Source: Mycobacterium colombiense (GTDB lineage: Bacteria; Actinomycetota; Actinomycetes; Mycobacteriales; Mycobacteriaceae). Taken from it: a DNA stretch of 64,000 bases. Numbering within the stretch: position 1 is the first letter of the stretch; each line of letters starts with the position of its first letter. Below are positions 7,664-16,321 of this stretch, piece by piece. The stretch is from assembly GCF_003284975.1 (NCBI RefSeq), contig NZ_QMEU01000005.1, forward strand, positions 62,001 to 126,000. Reading direction: 5' to 3'. Both the position numbers and the translations under genes were made by a program. The notes under the pieces were generated by a model, which was not told the DNA's origin, made no database searches, and saw nothing but the letters and a program-made list of their open reading frames with translations.

Positions 7664-9277
7664 ATGCCCTTCCCGAACATTTCACCCACGATCCCCGCGC
7701 TAGTGAGGTCGTGCTCTGCACTTTTCGGGGACAGGCCCCTCCTTATCGTCGACGGCCAGCAATTGACCTATGCCGAGCTTGACCAGCGCTCGGCCACTCT
7801 TGCGACCAGCCTGCTGGCCGAGGGTATCGGGAAGGGAGACCACGTCGGAATCTTGATGCCCAACAGCATCGACTGGGCACTGGCATGGTTTGCCACGACA
7901 CGCATCGGTGCGGTGGCCGTGCCACTCAACACCTTCTATAAGGCGTCCGAACTGGCGTGGACCATCCGCCATGCCGACCTGCAAGCGATCCTCACCTGGT
8001 CCCGTTTTCGCAATCAGGATTTCCTCGCCCTCCTTGAGGAAGCGCTACCGGGATTGGCCGATCAGCGCGAACCAGGCCGCCTCGCGGTAGCCCAAGCCCC
8101 GTTCGTACGGACCGTAGCGGTGTTCGGGGCGTCCGATCGGGCCTGGACGACGAGGATCGATGCCGACGGCGCACTGCCGGCCGCCGACGTCGACTTTCTC
8201 GTCGACGTGGAATCGTGCGTGACCCCGGCCGACGACGCGATGATCATCTACACCTCAGGCAGTACCGGTGACCCGAAAGGGCCTGTGCACAGCCAGGGCA
8301 CGCTGGTCCGCCACACCTACAACCTCACGTTCATGTACGCCGTCACCCACGACGACGTGATGTTCACGTCGATGCCGTTCTTCTGGGTGGGCGGCCTGAT
8401 CACCGGATTGCACGCGGTGATCCACCACGGCGCGACGCTGATCACCCAGCCCGCATTCGATCCTGCCGAGGCGTTGGAACTCATGGAGCGATACCGTGCG
8501 ACCATCGCGTTGGGCTGGCCTCAACAGGGCAAGACGTTGTCCGAACATCCCGACTTCTCAGCGCGCGATCTGAGTTCGGTGCGCCGCACCAGCATGCCCG
8601 CGATGGCGCCGCCCCAGCGCCAGCCCAAGGGCTCAAGCGGCCTGGGAATGACGGAGCTGTGCGGCAATCACCTCGGCATCGATCCGTATTTGCCCCAAGA
8701 GCCCGATCGGGCCCAAACCGGCGGCCCACCAATCGAAGGGCTGCACCACCTGCTCGTCGACCCCGACACGGGACAGCCGGTGCCCGTCGGGGCCCCGGGC
8801 GAGATCTGGGTTCGCGGCTACTCGTTGATGCAACGGCTGCAGAAGCGTGAGCGCGAAGAGGTGTTCACCGCCGATGGCTACTACCGAACGGGTGATTGCG
8901 GCATCCGATACGACGACGGCTGGATCAAATTCACCGGACGACTGGGCGAGCTCATCAAGACAGGTGGCGGCACCAACGTCACACCGAGCGAAGTCGAACT
9001 GGCGCTTTCAGACTGCGACGGCGTGTTAGAGGCCTACGTCGTCGGAGCCGAAAGTCCGGCGGGCGGAACGGTCGTCGCGGCAGCCGTTGTGCCGCGCGGC
9101 GCATCGACCCTTGACGCCGAATCCCTGCAAGCGCAGCTGCGCGACAGGCTGTCCGCTTACAAGGTGCCCAAGTTCATCTGGATCACTGAAAAGCAGGACC
9201 TTCCGTTCACAGCGACCGGCAAGGTCAAGAAGTCGCAGCTGGCACAACAGCTCACTGAGCTGTTGACGAAGTCCTAA
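7664..9277 (+). CDS. Acyl-CoA synthetase / AMP-dependent ligase (FadD-type)
   Basis: The 537-residue adenylate-forming enzyme activates a carboxylic acid to acyl-AMP and then acyl-CoA. The P-loop-like motif YTSGSTGDPKGP lies near residues 195-206, the YRTGD motif near 407 and the C-terminal catalytic lysine region TATGKVKKSQL near 517-527. The usual aromatic-G-x-T-E motif is present as GLGMTELCG. The start is the ATG at 7664; the open frame extends to 7514, but that part overlaps the divergent SnoaL gene. It follows the island's 16-bp dyad by 31 bp, which ties it to the same regulon as the CoA transferase. Substrate chain or ring type cannot be read from sequence. Confidence 0.9.
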   Translation: MPFPNISPTIPALVRSCSALFGDRPLLIVDGQQLTYAELDQRSATLATSLLAEGIGKGDHVGILMPNSIDWALAWFATTRIGAVAVPLNTFYKASELAWTIRHADLQAILTWSRFRNQDFLALLEEALPGLADQREPGRLAVAQAPFVRTVAVFGASDRAWTTRIDADGALPAADVDFLVDVESCVTPADDAMIIYTSGSTGDPKGPVHSQGTLVRHTYNLTFMYAVTHDDVMFTSMPFFWVGGLITGLHAVIHHGATLITQPAFDPAEALELMERYRATIALGWPQQGKTLSEHPDFSARDLSSVRRTSMPAMAPPQRQPKGSSGLGMTELCGNHLGIDPYLPQEPDRAQTGGPPIEGLHHLLVDPDTGQPVPVGAPGEIWVRGYSLMQRLQKREREEVFTADGYYRTGDCGIRYDDGWIKFTGRLGELIKTGGGTNVTPSEVELALSDCDGVLEAYVVGAESPAGGTVVAAAVVPRGASTLDAESLQAQLRDRLSAYKVPKFIWITEKQDLPFTATGKVKKSQLAQQLTELLTKS

Positions 9278-9447
9278 GGGGTGCCGGCTGTCCGCCAGGC
9301 ATGTTTGTGCTCATCAGTGTCAACGGGATTCCGAACAACGCGGTCGAGCCGCTCGAGTCCGATCGCGAACACAACGTGGTGCAACTAAGGCAGCGGCGCT
9401 GATATGCCGACGACTCTACGAGCGCATAAAGCGAGATTTCAATTATC

Positions 9448-9463
9448 GGAAATAATAATTCTC
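9448..9463. promoter_or_regulatory. 16-bp dyad upstream of SDR at 9517
   Basis: The site reads GGAAAT-AATA-ATTCTC and lies 54 bp before the GTG start in the 239-bp gap 9278-9516. A weak second half, GTAAAT, follows after six bases, as in the tandem sites elsewhere. The rest of the gap holds only a 33-codon ORF (9301-9402) with no recognisable relatives. Confidence 0.5.
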
Positions 9464-9516
9464 ATTGCGGTAAATTCGCGGCTGCATACCCACACGTCCT
9501 GGCGGAGAGGCGCTTC

Positions 9517-10305
9517 GTGGCACTCGAACAGTTCAACCTAGAGGGTCAGGTCGCAATTGTCACCGGCGCCGGGCGCGGCGTCGGCCAGGGTATCGCCAAG
9601 GTACTCGCCGAAGCCGGTGCCACGGTCGTGGGTACGGCGCGGACCTCGTCTGAAGTCGAGCAGACGTTCGACGAGATCGAGAAATCGGGCGGCAAAGGCT
9701 TCGCAATCACCGCCGACGCGCTGCAACGCGCCGACAGCGAGCGCGTCGTCCAGACCACCGTCGATAACTTCGGCCGCATCGACATCTTGGTCAACAACGT
9801 CGGATTCGCAACTTACGGCCCATTTCTGGGCCTGACCGACGACAACCTCCGGGAAACGTTCGATTATTGCGTCACTTCCGCGTTCACCATGAGCCAACTG
9901 GCCGTGCCGCACATGTTGAAGGTGGGCTGCGGCTCGATCGTCAACATCTCCTCGGGGGCGGGCCGATTCGGGATCCGGGGATTGTTGCCCTACTCGGTGG
10001 CCAAGGGTGGGCTCGAAGCCCTGACCCGAGCCATGGCGCAGGAGCTCGCGCCCAAGATTCGGGTCAATGCGATCGCCCTGGGCGCGTTCATGACCACCGG
10101 GCTGCAGTCGAGCTTCGACCTGATGCCGGGCTCCGAAGAAAAGCTGAAGGAGCTGACCCCGCTGCATCGTATCGGTGATGTCGCAGACCTCGGCCGGCTG
10201 ACGTTGTACCTGTGCACCCGCGATTGTTACGCGACGAACTCGACCTTCATTGTCGACGGCGGCCTGCAGGGTCCGAATTCCTCTTTGCCCATCCCCGATC
10301 TATAG
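9517..10305 (+). CDS. SDR family oxidoreductase
   Basis: This 262-residue classical SDR has VTGAGRGVGQG (TGxxxGxG) near residue 16, NNVG near 92, the catalytic Ser in VNISSGAG near 145 and Tyr-x3-Lys in YSVAKGG near 161. The C-terminal FIVDGG is the usual end of the fold. It would oxidise an alcohol or reduce a ketone with NAD(P)H. The start is GTG at 9517 with GGCGGAGAGG upstream. It is followed after 24 bp by amine dehydrogenase-like paralogue 2, so the two are probably co-transcribed: an SDR making a ketone next to a ketone/amine enzyme. Confidence 0.9.
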   Translation: MALEQFNLEGQVAIVTGAGRGVGQGIAKVLAEAGATVVGTARTSSEVEQTFDEIEKSGGKGFAITADALQRADSERVVQTTVDNFGRIDILVNNVGFATYGPFLGLTDDNLRETFDYCVTSAFTMSQLAVPHMLKVGCGSIVNISSGAGRFGIRGLLPYSVAKGGLEALTRAMAQELAPKIRVNAIALGAFMTTGLQSSFDLMPGSEEKLKELTPLHRIGDVADLGRLTLYLCTRDCYATNSTFIVDGGLQGPNSSLPIPDL

Positions 10306-10329
10306 CCAGACGTCCCTGACGAAGGAGTA

Positions 10330-11415
10330 ATGACTGTGACAGAGAAGGTTTTGCGCGTCGCCGTAATATCGACGGGCGGCGTGGGAAGCATCGCGTTGCG
10401 GGCCATCCATCGGCGCGCGCACCTCGACCTGGTCGGCGTATGGGTGCACAGCCCCGAAAAGACGGGGCGCGATGCCGGCGAGGTCGTCGGCCTCGGCCCC
10501 ATCGGCATGACGACCACCGGCGACCTCGACGACATCATCAAACTCAAGCCCGACTGCGTCGTCTACGCCGCCATGAGCGACGAAATGGATGCCGCAGCGG
10601 TTCGCGACTATGTCCGCTTGCTAAAGGCCGGCATCAACGTGGTCACCACCAATACACCGGGAATGATGTTCCCGGACAGGTGGATTCCCGAGCTTGCCGA
10701 CCAGGTGCGAGCCGCGGCGCTGGCCGGCGGCGTCACGATATACACGTCCGGTATCGAACCGGGCTTCGCCGGCGACCAGTTCGCGGTCATCCTGTCGACA
10801 TTGTCGAACACCATCCGATCGGTCCGTGCGCAGGAGATCTTTGACTACTCGGCCTACCCCAACGAGTACCTGATGTTCGACGCGATGGGCTTCGGCCGTC
10901 CGTTGGACTTCACTCCGCTTTTGGAGCTCGAAGGCGCACAACAATTCGCCTGGGGACCACCGATCGGTCTGGTGGCCCGTGCACTCGGTGTCGAGCTCGA
11001 AAAGGTCACCGAAAAGTATGAGCGCGTAATCACACCGCGGGACTTGCACGTGGCATGCGGGGTGATTCCGGCCGGCACCTGCGGGGCGGTGCGGGCCGAG
11101 ACCACCGGTATCGTCGATGGCCGTCCGCTGATCACCATCGAACACATCAACCGCATGGCGCCCGACCTGGCGCCCGAGTGGGCGTCAGCGCCACACGGCA
11201 CTTACCGCATCGTCATCGAGGGCGAGCCGCACATCCACTGCGATCTTCGCTTCGGCACCGAGGGCACCGCCGCGTCGGCGAATGACAATGCCATGGAGGC
11301 GACGGCCATGCGTGTGGTCAACGCCATCCCGTACGTCGTCGAGGCGGCTGCGGGGATCGCTACATCACTGGACCTGCCGATCACCGCGCCGCGCAACGCG
11401 TTGGATTTCGGCTAG
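10330..11415 (+). CDS. DapB-like / native amine dehydrogenase-related protein (paralogue 2)
   Basis: The 361-residue protein has the Rossmann start VAVISTGGVGSIALR and family signatures GRDAGEVVG, D-C-V-V-Y, AGINVVTTN, GIEPGF and NAIPYVVEA. The glycine motif is S-T-G-G-V-G rather than the A-T-G-A-V-G of paralogues 3 and 5, so cofactor preference may differ. GAAGGAG precedes the ATG by about 6 bases. It pairs with the SDR at 9517. Its stop codon overlaps the convergent SDR gene end at 11412-11415. Reductive amination or oxidative deamination is the family precedent (2,4-diaminopentanoate dehydrogenase, native amine dehydrogenases); the true substrate is unknown. Confidence 0.8.
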   Translation: MTVTEKVLRVAVISTGGVGSIALRAIHRRAHLDLVGVWVHSPEKTGRDAGEVVGLGPIGMTTTGDLDDIIKLKPDCVVYAAMSDEMDAAAVRDYVRLLKAGINVVTTNTPGMMFPDRWIPELADQVRAAALAGGVTIYTSGIEPGFAGDQFAVILSTLSNTIRSVRAQEIFDYSAYPNEYLMFDAMGFGRPLDFTPLLELEGAQQFAWGPPIGLVARALGVELEKVTEKYERVITPRDLHVACGVIPAGTCGAVRAETTGIVDGRPLITIEHINRMAPDLAPEWASAPHGTYRIVIEGEPHIHCDLRFGTEGTAASANDNAMEATAMRVVNAIPYVVEAAAGIATSLDLPITAPRNALDFG

Positions 11416-12194
11416 ACGGTAAACATCGGGCCGCGAGGAGCGCCCCGTACCTCGTTGCCGCCGTCGATCGCGAAACTCTGCCCGGTCATCCAACTCGACT
11501 CGGGACCGGCCAGATACCTTACGCCGGGGGCGATATCGTCGGACACGCCGAGCCGGCCCAACGGGACGCGTTCGAGGAAGCTGCTGGTCAGCTCTTCCAG
11601 GTGAATATAGCCCTGGGTGGTGGCCGCTTCGGTCAAACCCGGCCGGACGGCATTGACGCGAATTCCCTTCGGACCGAGTTCGGATGCCGCCACCCGGATC
11701 ATCATCTCGAGGGCGGCCTTGCCCGCCGAATAGTGCCCCAGACCCTCCATGGGAATCTTCGACGACGTCGACGAGATGAACACGATCGAGCCGCCGTTCG
11801 TCATCAGCGGCGCCGAGTAGCGCATCGCCAGGAAGTTCGACCGCAGATTGCCCATCACGAAGTTGGTGAAGGTCTCGAGATCCTGCTCGATCAGCGGACC
11901 GGTGCCTCCGGCGGCCACCGTACCCACGACGATGTTTAGCCGCCCCTTGACGTCATAGGCCGCCTGCGCGGCGGCAGCGACGGTGGGCTGGTCTTCCGGA
12001 TCGCCTTTCTGTAGCACGATTTCGGCCTCCGGAGCTACGGCGAGGATACCTTCGCGCGTCGCCTCGAGGCGCGTGGTCGACCTACCGAGCAGATACAGCG
12101 TGGCGCCGTTGGCGGCCAGCAGCTTCGCACTGGCCTGAGCTATTCCGGCCGATGCCCCTAGGATGAATGCGGTCTGTCCGTCGAGTACGCCCAT
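11412..12194 (-). CDS. SDR family oxidoreductase
   Basis: This 260-residue SDR has an N-terminal FILGASAGIAQAS (GxxxGIA variant of TGxxxGIG), catalytic Ser in VFISSTSSK and Tyr-x3-Lys in YSAGKAA near 158-162, and the C-terminal FAIDGG. The Asn of the NNAG motif is replaced by a VGTVAAGG segment near 90-98, as in divergent SDRs. It runs leftward and converges on paralogue 2 with a 4-bp overlap of the two 3' ends. Its promoter faces the deleted SDR at 12272, and two 16-bp dyads fill the gap between them. Confidence 0.85.
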   Translation of the reverse strand: MGVLDGQTAFILGASAGIAQASAKLLAANGATLYLLGRSTTRLEATREGILAVAPEAEIVLQKGDPEDQPTVAAAAQAAYDVKGRLNIVVGTVAAGGTGPLIEQDLETFTNFVMGNLRSNFLAMRYSAPLMTNGGSIVFISSTSSKIPMEGLGHYSAGKAALEMMIRVAASELGPKGIRVNAVRPGLTEAATTQGYIHLEELTSSFLERVPLGRLGVSDDIAPGVRYLAGPESSWMTGQSFAIDGGNEVRGAPRGPMFTV

Positions 12195-12201
12195 GCGACC
12201 G

Positions 12202-12240
12202 TAGAATACTCATTGTCATCGCGAGATAACGACTGTTCTC
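12202..12240. promoter_or_regulatory. Tandem 16-bp dyads in divergent SDR promoter
   Basis: Site 1 at 12202-12217 is TAGAAT-ACTC-ATTGTC and site 2 at 12225-12240 is GATAAC-GACT-GTTCTC. The copies end 23 bp apart, as at the CoA-transferase promoter. They lie between the leftward SDR (start 12194) and the rightward SDR remnant (start 12272). Confidence 0.55.
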
Positions 12241-12271
12241 GAAAGTTGGCGCGCTGGTGTAGCGTACCTGT

Positions 12272-12562
12272 GTGGCGGACATGAGCGGAAAGGTTGTACT
12301 CATCACCGGGGCCGCTCAGGGCCAAGGTCGGGCTCACGCCGTCCGGTTGAGCGCCGACGGCGCCGACGCCATCCTCGAAGCGATGCAGGAGGCGGCGGAG
12401 TCCTATTCGCTTCTCCTGTACGGCTTCAGCAAGCAACTCATTCCGGAAGCGGTGACGATGCCCGAGGATGTCGCCAACGCGGTCGCGTGGCTGGCCTCAG
12501 ATGAGTCGAGATCCGTAACGGCCGCCGCGATTTCCGTCGATGCCGGCGTCGCCCAGGCGTAG
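12272..12562 (+). pseudogene. SDR remnant with large in-frame internal deletion
   Basis: The 96-codon frame begins like a full SDR (SGKVVLITGAAQGQGRAHAV, with the TGxxxGxG motif) and ends like one (MPEDVANAVAWLASDESR, then SVDAG), but the central part is gone: after ADGADA at about residue 33 it jumps to a segment near the normal residue 200. The Asn, Ser and Tyr-x3-Lys catalytic residues are all missing. The ends match mycobacterial SDRs of roughly 260-280 residues, so about 170 residues were lost without a frameshift. It cannot be a working dehydrogenase. The 3' end lies antisense to the last 66 bp of the alpha/beta hydrolase gene. The upstream tandem operators are intact. Confidence 0.7.
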
Positions 12563-13258
12563 CAGGAGGGTGCTCAGGTCGGCGGGTCGGGCAAAAAACG
12601 GTGAGTGGCCACCGTCTAACTCGATGACGCGAGCCCCGATCCGGTCGACCGCGTTGCGCCGGGCCCAGGACGCCCCGACCGCGCGGTCGTCGCGCATGAG
12701 CACGTAGTCCGAGGGCGTGTCGGGCCAGCGGTCGATCGGACAACGTTCGATGAACACCGTGAAGGATTGGTGTCGTAATTCATTGAACGCTTTGCGGCCC
12801 AGGACTTCTGGGCAGTCGTGATAGAAGCCTTCCCGCACCGCCTCCCAAGACAGGCCGAACGGTCCGCCGCCGTGTTCTTGCGGCTCCGCAAAGGAGATCG
12901 CGTCGGGGTTGGCGGCCAGGTGGTCGGCGAACGACTGTCCGGGCACGGGCAGGAGGCCACCGACGAAGACCATTCTTCGCACCTCGTGGAGCGTGGCGAT
13001 GACCGGCGCGCACAGCCCCGATAGCGAATGTGCCACAACGACAACATCATCGTCGATGTTGGGGGACGCGGCACCGACCCGGGCTCCCTCGATCGCGTCG
13101 ATCGCCACGCGCGCCCATTCCAGGGCACCCGCGGAGTCATCATCGACCGGCAGATCCGGCGCAACGACCCGATGACCACGCCGCGCGAGCTCCACGGCGA
13201 CCCTGTCCCAGCACGAGCCGTCATGCAGCCCGCCGTGCAGCAGCGCGAACAGCGTCAT
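12497..13258 (-). CDS. Alpha/beta hydrolase (esterase/EstC-like)
   Basis: This 253-residue alpha/beta hydrolase has the oxyanion-hole HGGLHDGSCWDRV near residues 8-20, a nucleophile elbow VAHSLSG with Ser in place of the usual G-x-S-x-G first Gly, and the catalytic His in GGHSPFF near 217. Relatives include plant-type esterases/hydroxynitrile lyases and EstC-like hydrolases. The start is the ATG at 13258 with AAGG upstream. The final ~20 residues are antisense to the SDR remnant and look unlike the family, whose members normally end soon after GHSPF; the frame may read into sequence joined by the deletion. It is probably downstream of the AveC-like gene. Confidence 0.8.
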   Translation of the reverse strand: MTLFALLHGGLHDGSCWDRVAVELARRGHRVVAPDLPVDDDSAGALEWARVAIDAIEGARVGAASPNIDDDVVVVAHSLSGLCAPVIATLHEVRRMVFVGGLLPVPGQSFADHLAANPDAISFAEPQEHGGGPFGLSWEAVREGFYHDCPEVLGRKAFNELRHQSFTVFIERCPIDRWPDTPSDYVLMRDDRAVGASWARRNAVDRIGARVIELDGGHSPFFARPADLSTLLLRLGDAGIDGNRGGRYGSRLI

Positions 13259-13316
13259 GCCTTGCGGCTCCCTTCGGCTCCGTATTGCCGTGTCCGAAAT
13301 ACCTGTTCGGTGTGGC

Positions 13317-14381
13317 TCACTTGTAGAAGGGCCCCGGTTTGCCCGACTTCTCCAGATGCCCGTAGGGGTCGTAGACCTTGATGTTCGGATACGGGTTCTG
13401 CTCGTACGCGGGCTTGGACAGGCCCGCGGTACGCAGCCCCGCCAGTATCGCCAGCGGTACGGCGAACGATACGAGCCCCACCGAGACAGACACCAGGAGC
13501 TGGCGCGTCAGGGACAGTTTGTCGCGGCCCGGTCGCGCCGGTAGCCGGCGGGCGATCCGGTTGATCAGCACCAGTTCGCCTTCTTCGTCCCGGACGCACA
13601 TCACGGCGACCATCGCGAATATGAACGAGTCGTAGACCGCCATGATGAGCGGGAAGTGAATGTGGCCGATCTGCACCGTCGGTCCGACCGCCTCGGTGTA
13701 GTAGAAGATGCCGAACCTCATCCAGGTGAACTGGACAACTCCGTTGAGCGGTAAGGCGATCACGAACGCGCCGAGGAAGACCGCGGCAAGTCGATGGCGC
13801 GCCGGCCAACTCATGGGCCGAATTAGTGGCGCTAGGAATCGATCGTGCAGTTGCAGAATCCCCAGACCGGTCAACAAGTAGTACGCCGCGTAACCCCCGA
13901 GGAAGGACAGCGCGGGTTCGAGGTTCGGCGCGATGTTCACGTACGGCCATGACATCGGGAAGTGCAACATCCGCGGATCGAAGATCGCGAACGTTGCCCA
14001 GTTGGCCAACGGATCCAGGGCGCCGGTGATAAGCCCCGCGAACGCGATCACCACCGTCCAATGCACCCTGCGTTGCTTCGCCGAGAGCCACACCAGCGTG
14101 GCGATCATTCCGATGGCCATCGGAACGGAGCTCAAGGCGACCACAAGCGGCCAGTTGTCGAACCCGAGGAACGGTGGATATGGCGCGGTCCCCGGGTTGG
14201 GGTTGGTGGTGCGCGGATCCCCGTGCGTACCCGATTGCATTGTCGCGACGGTCGCGAGCGCGAACACCAGGTATCCAACGACGAAGCCCACCCATCCCGC
14301 GCTCGACAACGGCGGCGAACCCCCCACCCGAGCGGGCCCTGCGGACCCGGAGACGGGGTTGGCGCCAACCGTGTTCGTCAT
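13317..14381 (-). CDS. AveC-like multi-pass membrane protein (spirocyclase AveC family)
   Basis: The ~354-residue protein has about six to seven hydrophobic segments (for example GFVVGYLVFALATVATM, LVVALSSVPMAIGMIATLVW, VVIAFAGLITGALDPL, LAAVFLGAFVIALPLNGVV, LIMAVYDSFIFAMVAVM, LLVSVSVGLVSFAVPLAIL). The stretch LDPLANWATFAIFD...SWPYVNIAPNLEPALSFLGGY is typical of the AveC family, named for the protein that shapes the avermectin spiroketal. Mycobacterial members have no known reaction; cyclisation or hydration of a keto-alcohol is only a guess. ATG at 14381 is preferred to the one at 14396 because AAGG precedes it at proper spacing. It lies 58 bp upstream of the alpha/beta hydrolase in the same direction, with a 16-bp dyad 44 bp before its start. 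Confidence 0.75.
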   Translation of the reverse strand: MTNTVGANPVSGSAGPARVGGSPPLSSAGWVGFVVGYLVFALATVATMQSGTHGDPRTTNPNPGTAPYPPFLGFDNWPLVVALSSVPMAIGMIATLVWLSAKQRRVHWTVVIAFAGLITGALDPLANWATFAIFDPRMLHFPMSWPYVNIAPNLEPALSFLGGYAAYYLLTGLGILQLHDRFLAPLIRPMSWPARHRLAAVFLGAFVIALPLNGVVQFTWMRFGIFYYTEAVGPTVQIGHIHFPLIMAVYDSFIFAMVAVMCVRDEEGELVLINRIARRLPARPGRDKLSLTRQLLVSVSVGLVSFAVPLAILAGLRTAGLSKPAYEQNPYPNIKVYDPYGHLEKSGKPGPFYK

Positions 14382-14424
14382 GCCAAACCTTGACATCCTC
14401 GCAATTCCGAAAGCCTGATCCGAC

Positions 14425-14440
14425 GAGAATATGCGTTATC
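14425..14440. promoter_or_regulatory. 16-bp dyad upstream of AveC-like gene
   Basis: The site reads GAGAAT-ATGC-GTTATC, 44 bp upstream of the ATG at 14381. It matches the reverse of site 2 at 12225-12240 in its outer arms. No clear second copy is seen at 22-23 bp. Confidence 0.5.
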
Positions 14441-14611
14441 CCCGATTACAAACAGCCTTTTCAACAGGTTGATCCAACTTCAGCCCGACGTCTCGGCGGG
14501 TCTTGCGCTGTTGCCCTTGATGACGGGCATGTTCGTCAACGCGCCACGGTCGGCGCGATACCAATCGGCGGCGGCCAACGCAGCACCGTCGGCATGCACC
14601 CCACCCTAGAC

Positions 14612-14649
14612 GGAAATATTGATTCTCACATGCGAGAATTGCGGCTAAC
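14612..14649. promoter_or_regulatory. Overlapping 16-bp dyads upstream of SDR at 14687
   Basis: GGAAAT-ATTG-ATTCTC at 14612-14627 is followed after six bases by GAGAAT-TGCG-GCTAAC at 14634-14649. The inner arms also form a perfect ATTCTC-N6-GAGAAT repeat. It lies 38 bp before the ATG. The stretch 14441-14611 between the two divergent promoters holds nothing recognisable. Confidence 0.6.
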
Positions 14650-14686
14650 CTTCAATGAGGACGGATTCAGCTAGAGGAAGCGGGTT

Positions 14687-15445
14687 ATGAGCGACCGGCA
14701 CTCCAACATCGCGGGGACGCGGATGCTGATCATCGGAGCGTCCTCCGGCATCGGACAGGCGCTGGCAATCGCCGCCCACTCCAGGGGAGCTCATGTCGCG
14801 CTCGCCGCACGGCGAGTTGACCTGCTCTCGGCACTGGCCGATCGGCTGCACGGATCGGCATATGAACTAGACGTTTCCGACCCGCGGGCCGTAGAGACCG
14901 TCATCGATGATGTCGCCGCGAATCTGGGCAAGCTGGACGCTGTGGTGTTTACCAGCGCCGTGGTGCCCTTCGTGCTGATCGAAGACACTGATGTTGAGAC
15001 CTGGCTGCATTCGTACGCCGTCAACGCCGTCGGTGCTTCCCATGTGCTGCGGGCGGCTCTGCCTCACTTGAGTGACAACGCCACGGTCGTCGTCGCGTCA
15101 AGCCACGATGTCGGCCGCCCCCGCGCCGGTGTGGCGGCCTATCACGCAAGCAAGGCCGCGCTCGATGAGATCTTGCGGTCTTGGCGGGCTGAGCATCCCG
15201 AGCTGGCCGTGATCCGGGTTAGCGTTGGTCCTACTTGTGACACTGAGATCCTGCGCGGCGCCGACCGCGATCTGCTGGCCGATCTATACCGGGCCTGGGC
15301 GCGCGGGGGCCAGATTCCCGACGAGATGTCCACGGTGGACGACGTGGCCAACGCGATGCTGTCCCTGATCGCCATCTCACGCGCGAACCCCACCGTCGTC
15401 AGCGAGATCGTGCATCTTGCCCCGCGAATCGGCACGAATCGGTGA
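14687..15445 (+). CDS. SDR family oxidoreductase
   Basis: This 252-residue SDR has IIGASSGIGQA near 15-25, a catalytic Ser in VVVASSHDVG near 136 and Tyr-x3-Lys in YHASKAA near 151-155. The NNAG motif is replaced by VFTSAVVP, which is also seen in the related SDR at 26433. The start follows GAGGAAGCGGGTT. It heads a rightward operon of SDR - SDR - amine dehydrogenase-like paralogue 3 (14687-17422). Together with its upstream dyads this is a second SDR/amine dehydrogenase-like pairing in the island. Confidence 0.9.
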   Translation: MSDRHSNIAGTRMLIIGASSGIGQALAIAAHSRGAHVALAARRVDLLSALADRLHGSAYELDVSDPRAVETVIDDVAANLGKLDAVVFTSAVVPFVLIEDTDVETWLHSYAVNAVGASHVLRAALPHLSDNATVVVASSHDVGRPRAGVAAYHASKAALDEILRSWRAEHPELAVIRVSVGPTCDTEILRGADRDLLADLYRAWARGGQIPDEMSTVDDVANAMLSLIAISRANPTVVSEIVHLAPRIGTNR

Positions 15446-15477
15446 TGATTACCGAACCGCCAAGGGCGGACGACTGA

Positions 15478-16281
15478 ATGGATCTCGGTTTAACGGGTGC
15501 GACGGCGGTCGTGACCGGCGGTAGCAAGGGTATGGGGCTGGCGATCGCGGAGAGCCTTGGGGCCGAGGGTGCCTCCGTGGCGATCATGGCCCGCGGCCGG
15601 GCGGCGCTGGACTCGGCCGCCGAGCAGATCCGTTGCGCCGGCGCCCCGGAGGTACTTCCGATCACCGTCGACATGGCCGACGCTGATTCCATTGCGGCGG
15701 CGTTCGCAGCCGTTGGTGACGCCTGGCACTCCCTGAACGTCTTGGTGCACACGGTCGGCCCGAACGCGGGCGCATTCGACGACCTCGACGACGAAGATTG
15801 GCACGCTGCATTCGATCTCGGCACGCTGTCCGCCGTGCGCTCAGTCAGGAGCGCACTGCCGCTGCTGAGATCGGCCGAGTGGGCTCGCATCGTCACCCTC
15901 TCTGCGCACTCGATCCAACGACAGAGCCCGCGTCTGGTCGCCTACACGGCAGCCAAATCGGCGCTCTCGAGCTTCACCAAGAATTTGTCGAAAAGCCTTG
16001 GAACCGAAGGCATTCTTGTGAACTGTGTTTGTCCAGGGACCATTGTGACGGCGAGCTTCACCCAGACCCTGCGCGATGTGCTGGCCGCCGACGGGCTGGA
16101 CGCGTCGGATCCGAAGGACGTGATGACGTGGGTCGAGAAGACTTACGGCCATCCGTGCGACATCGGTCGCGCCGGCTTGCCCGAGGAGATCGCTTCCGTC
16201 ACCACTTATCTGGCGTCGCGACGCAATGGCTATGTGACGGGGGCAACCGTCAACGTCGACGGTGGGTCGGATTTCATCTGA
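15478..16281 (+). CDS. SDR family oxidoreductase
   Basis: This 267-residue SDR has VTGGSKGMGLA near 13-23, a catalytic Ser in VTLSAHSIQ near 140 and Tyr-x3-Lys in YTAAKSA near 159. The C-terminus VTGATVNVDGG is typical of FabG-like members. ATG at 15478 follows the previous SDR stop by 32 bp. It may act on the product of the upstream SDR or on the partner stereoisomer. The downstream amine dehydrogenase-like gene starts just after, or slightly overlapping, its stop. Confidence 0.9.
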   Translation: MDLGLTGATAVVTGGSKGMGLAIAESLGAEGASVAIMARGRAALDSAAEQIRCAGAPEVLPITVDMADADSIAAAFAAVGDAWHSLNVLVHTVGPNAGAFDDLDDEDWHAAFDLGTLSAVRSVRSALPLLRSAEWARIVTLSAHSIQRQSPRLVAYTAAKSALSSFTKNLSKSLGTEGILVNCVCPGTIVTASFTQTLRDVLAADGLDASDPKDVMTWVEKTYGHPCDIGRAGLPEEIASVTTYLASRRNGYVTGATVNVDGGSDFI

Positions 16282-16321
16282 CGTCACGACCATTCACCGG
16301 AACCTGGAGGTAGTTGAGAAA

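Noticed and set aside
9301..9402. 33-codon ORF in the gap before the SDR
   Set aside because: No recognisable relatives, no ribosome site, and it ends before the operator; not reported as a gene.
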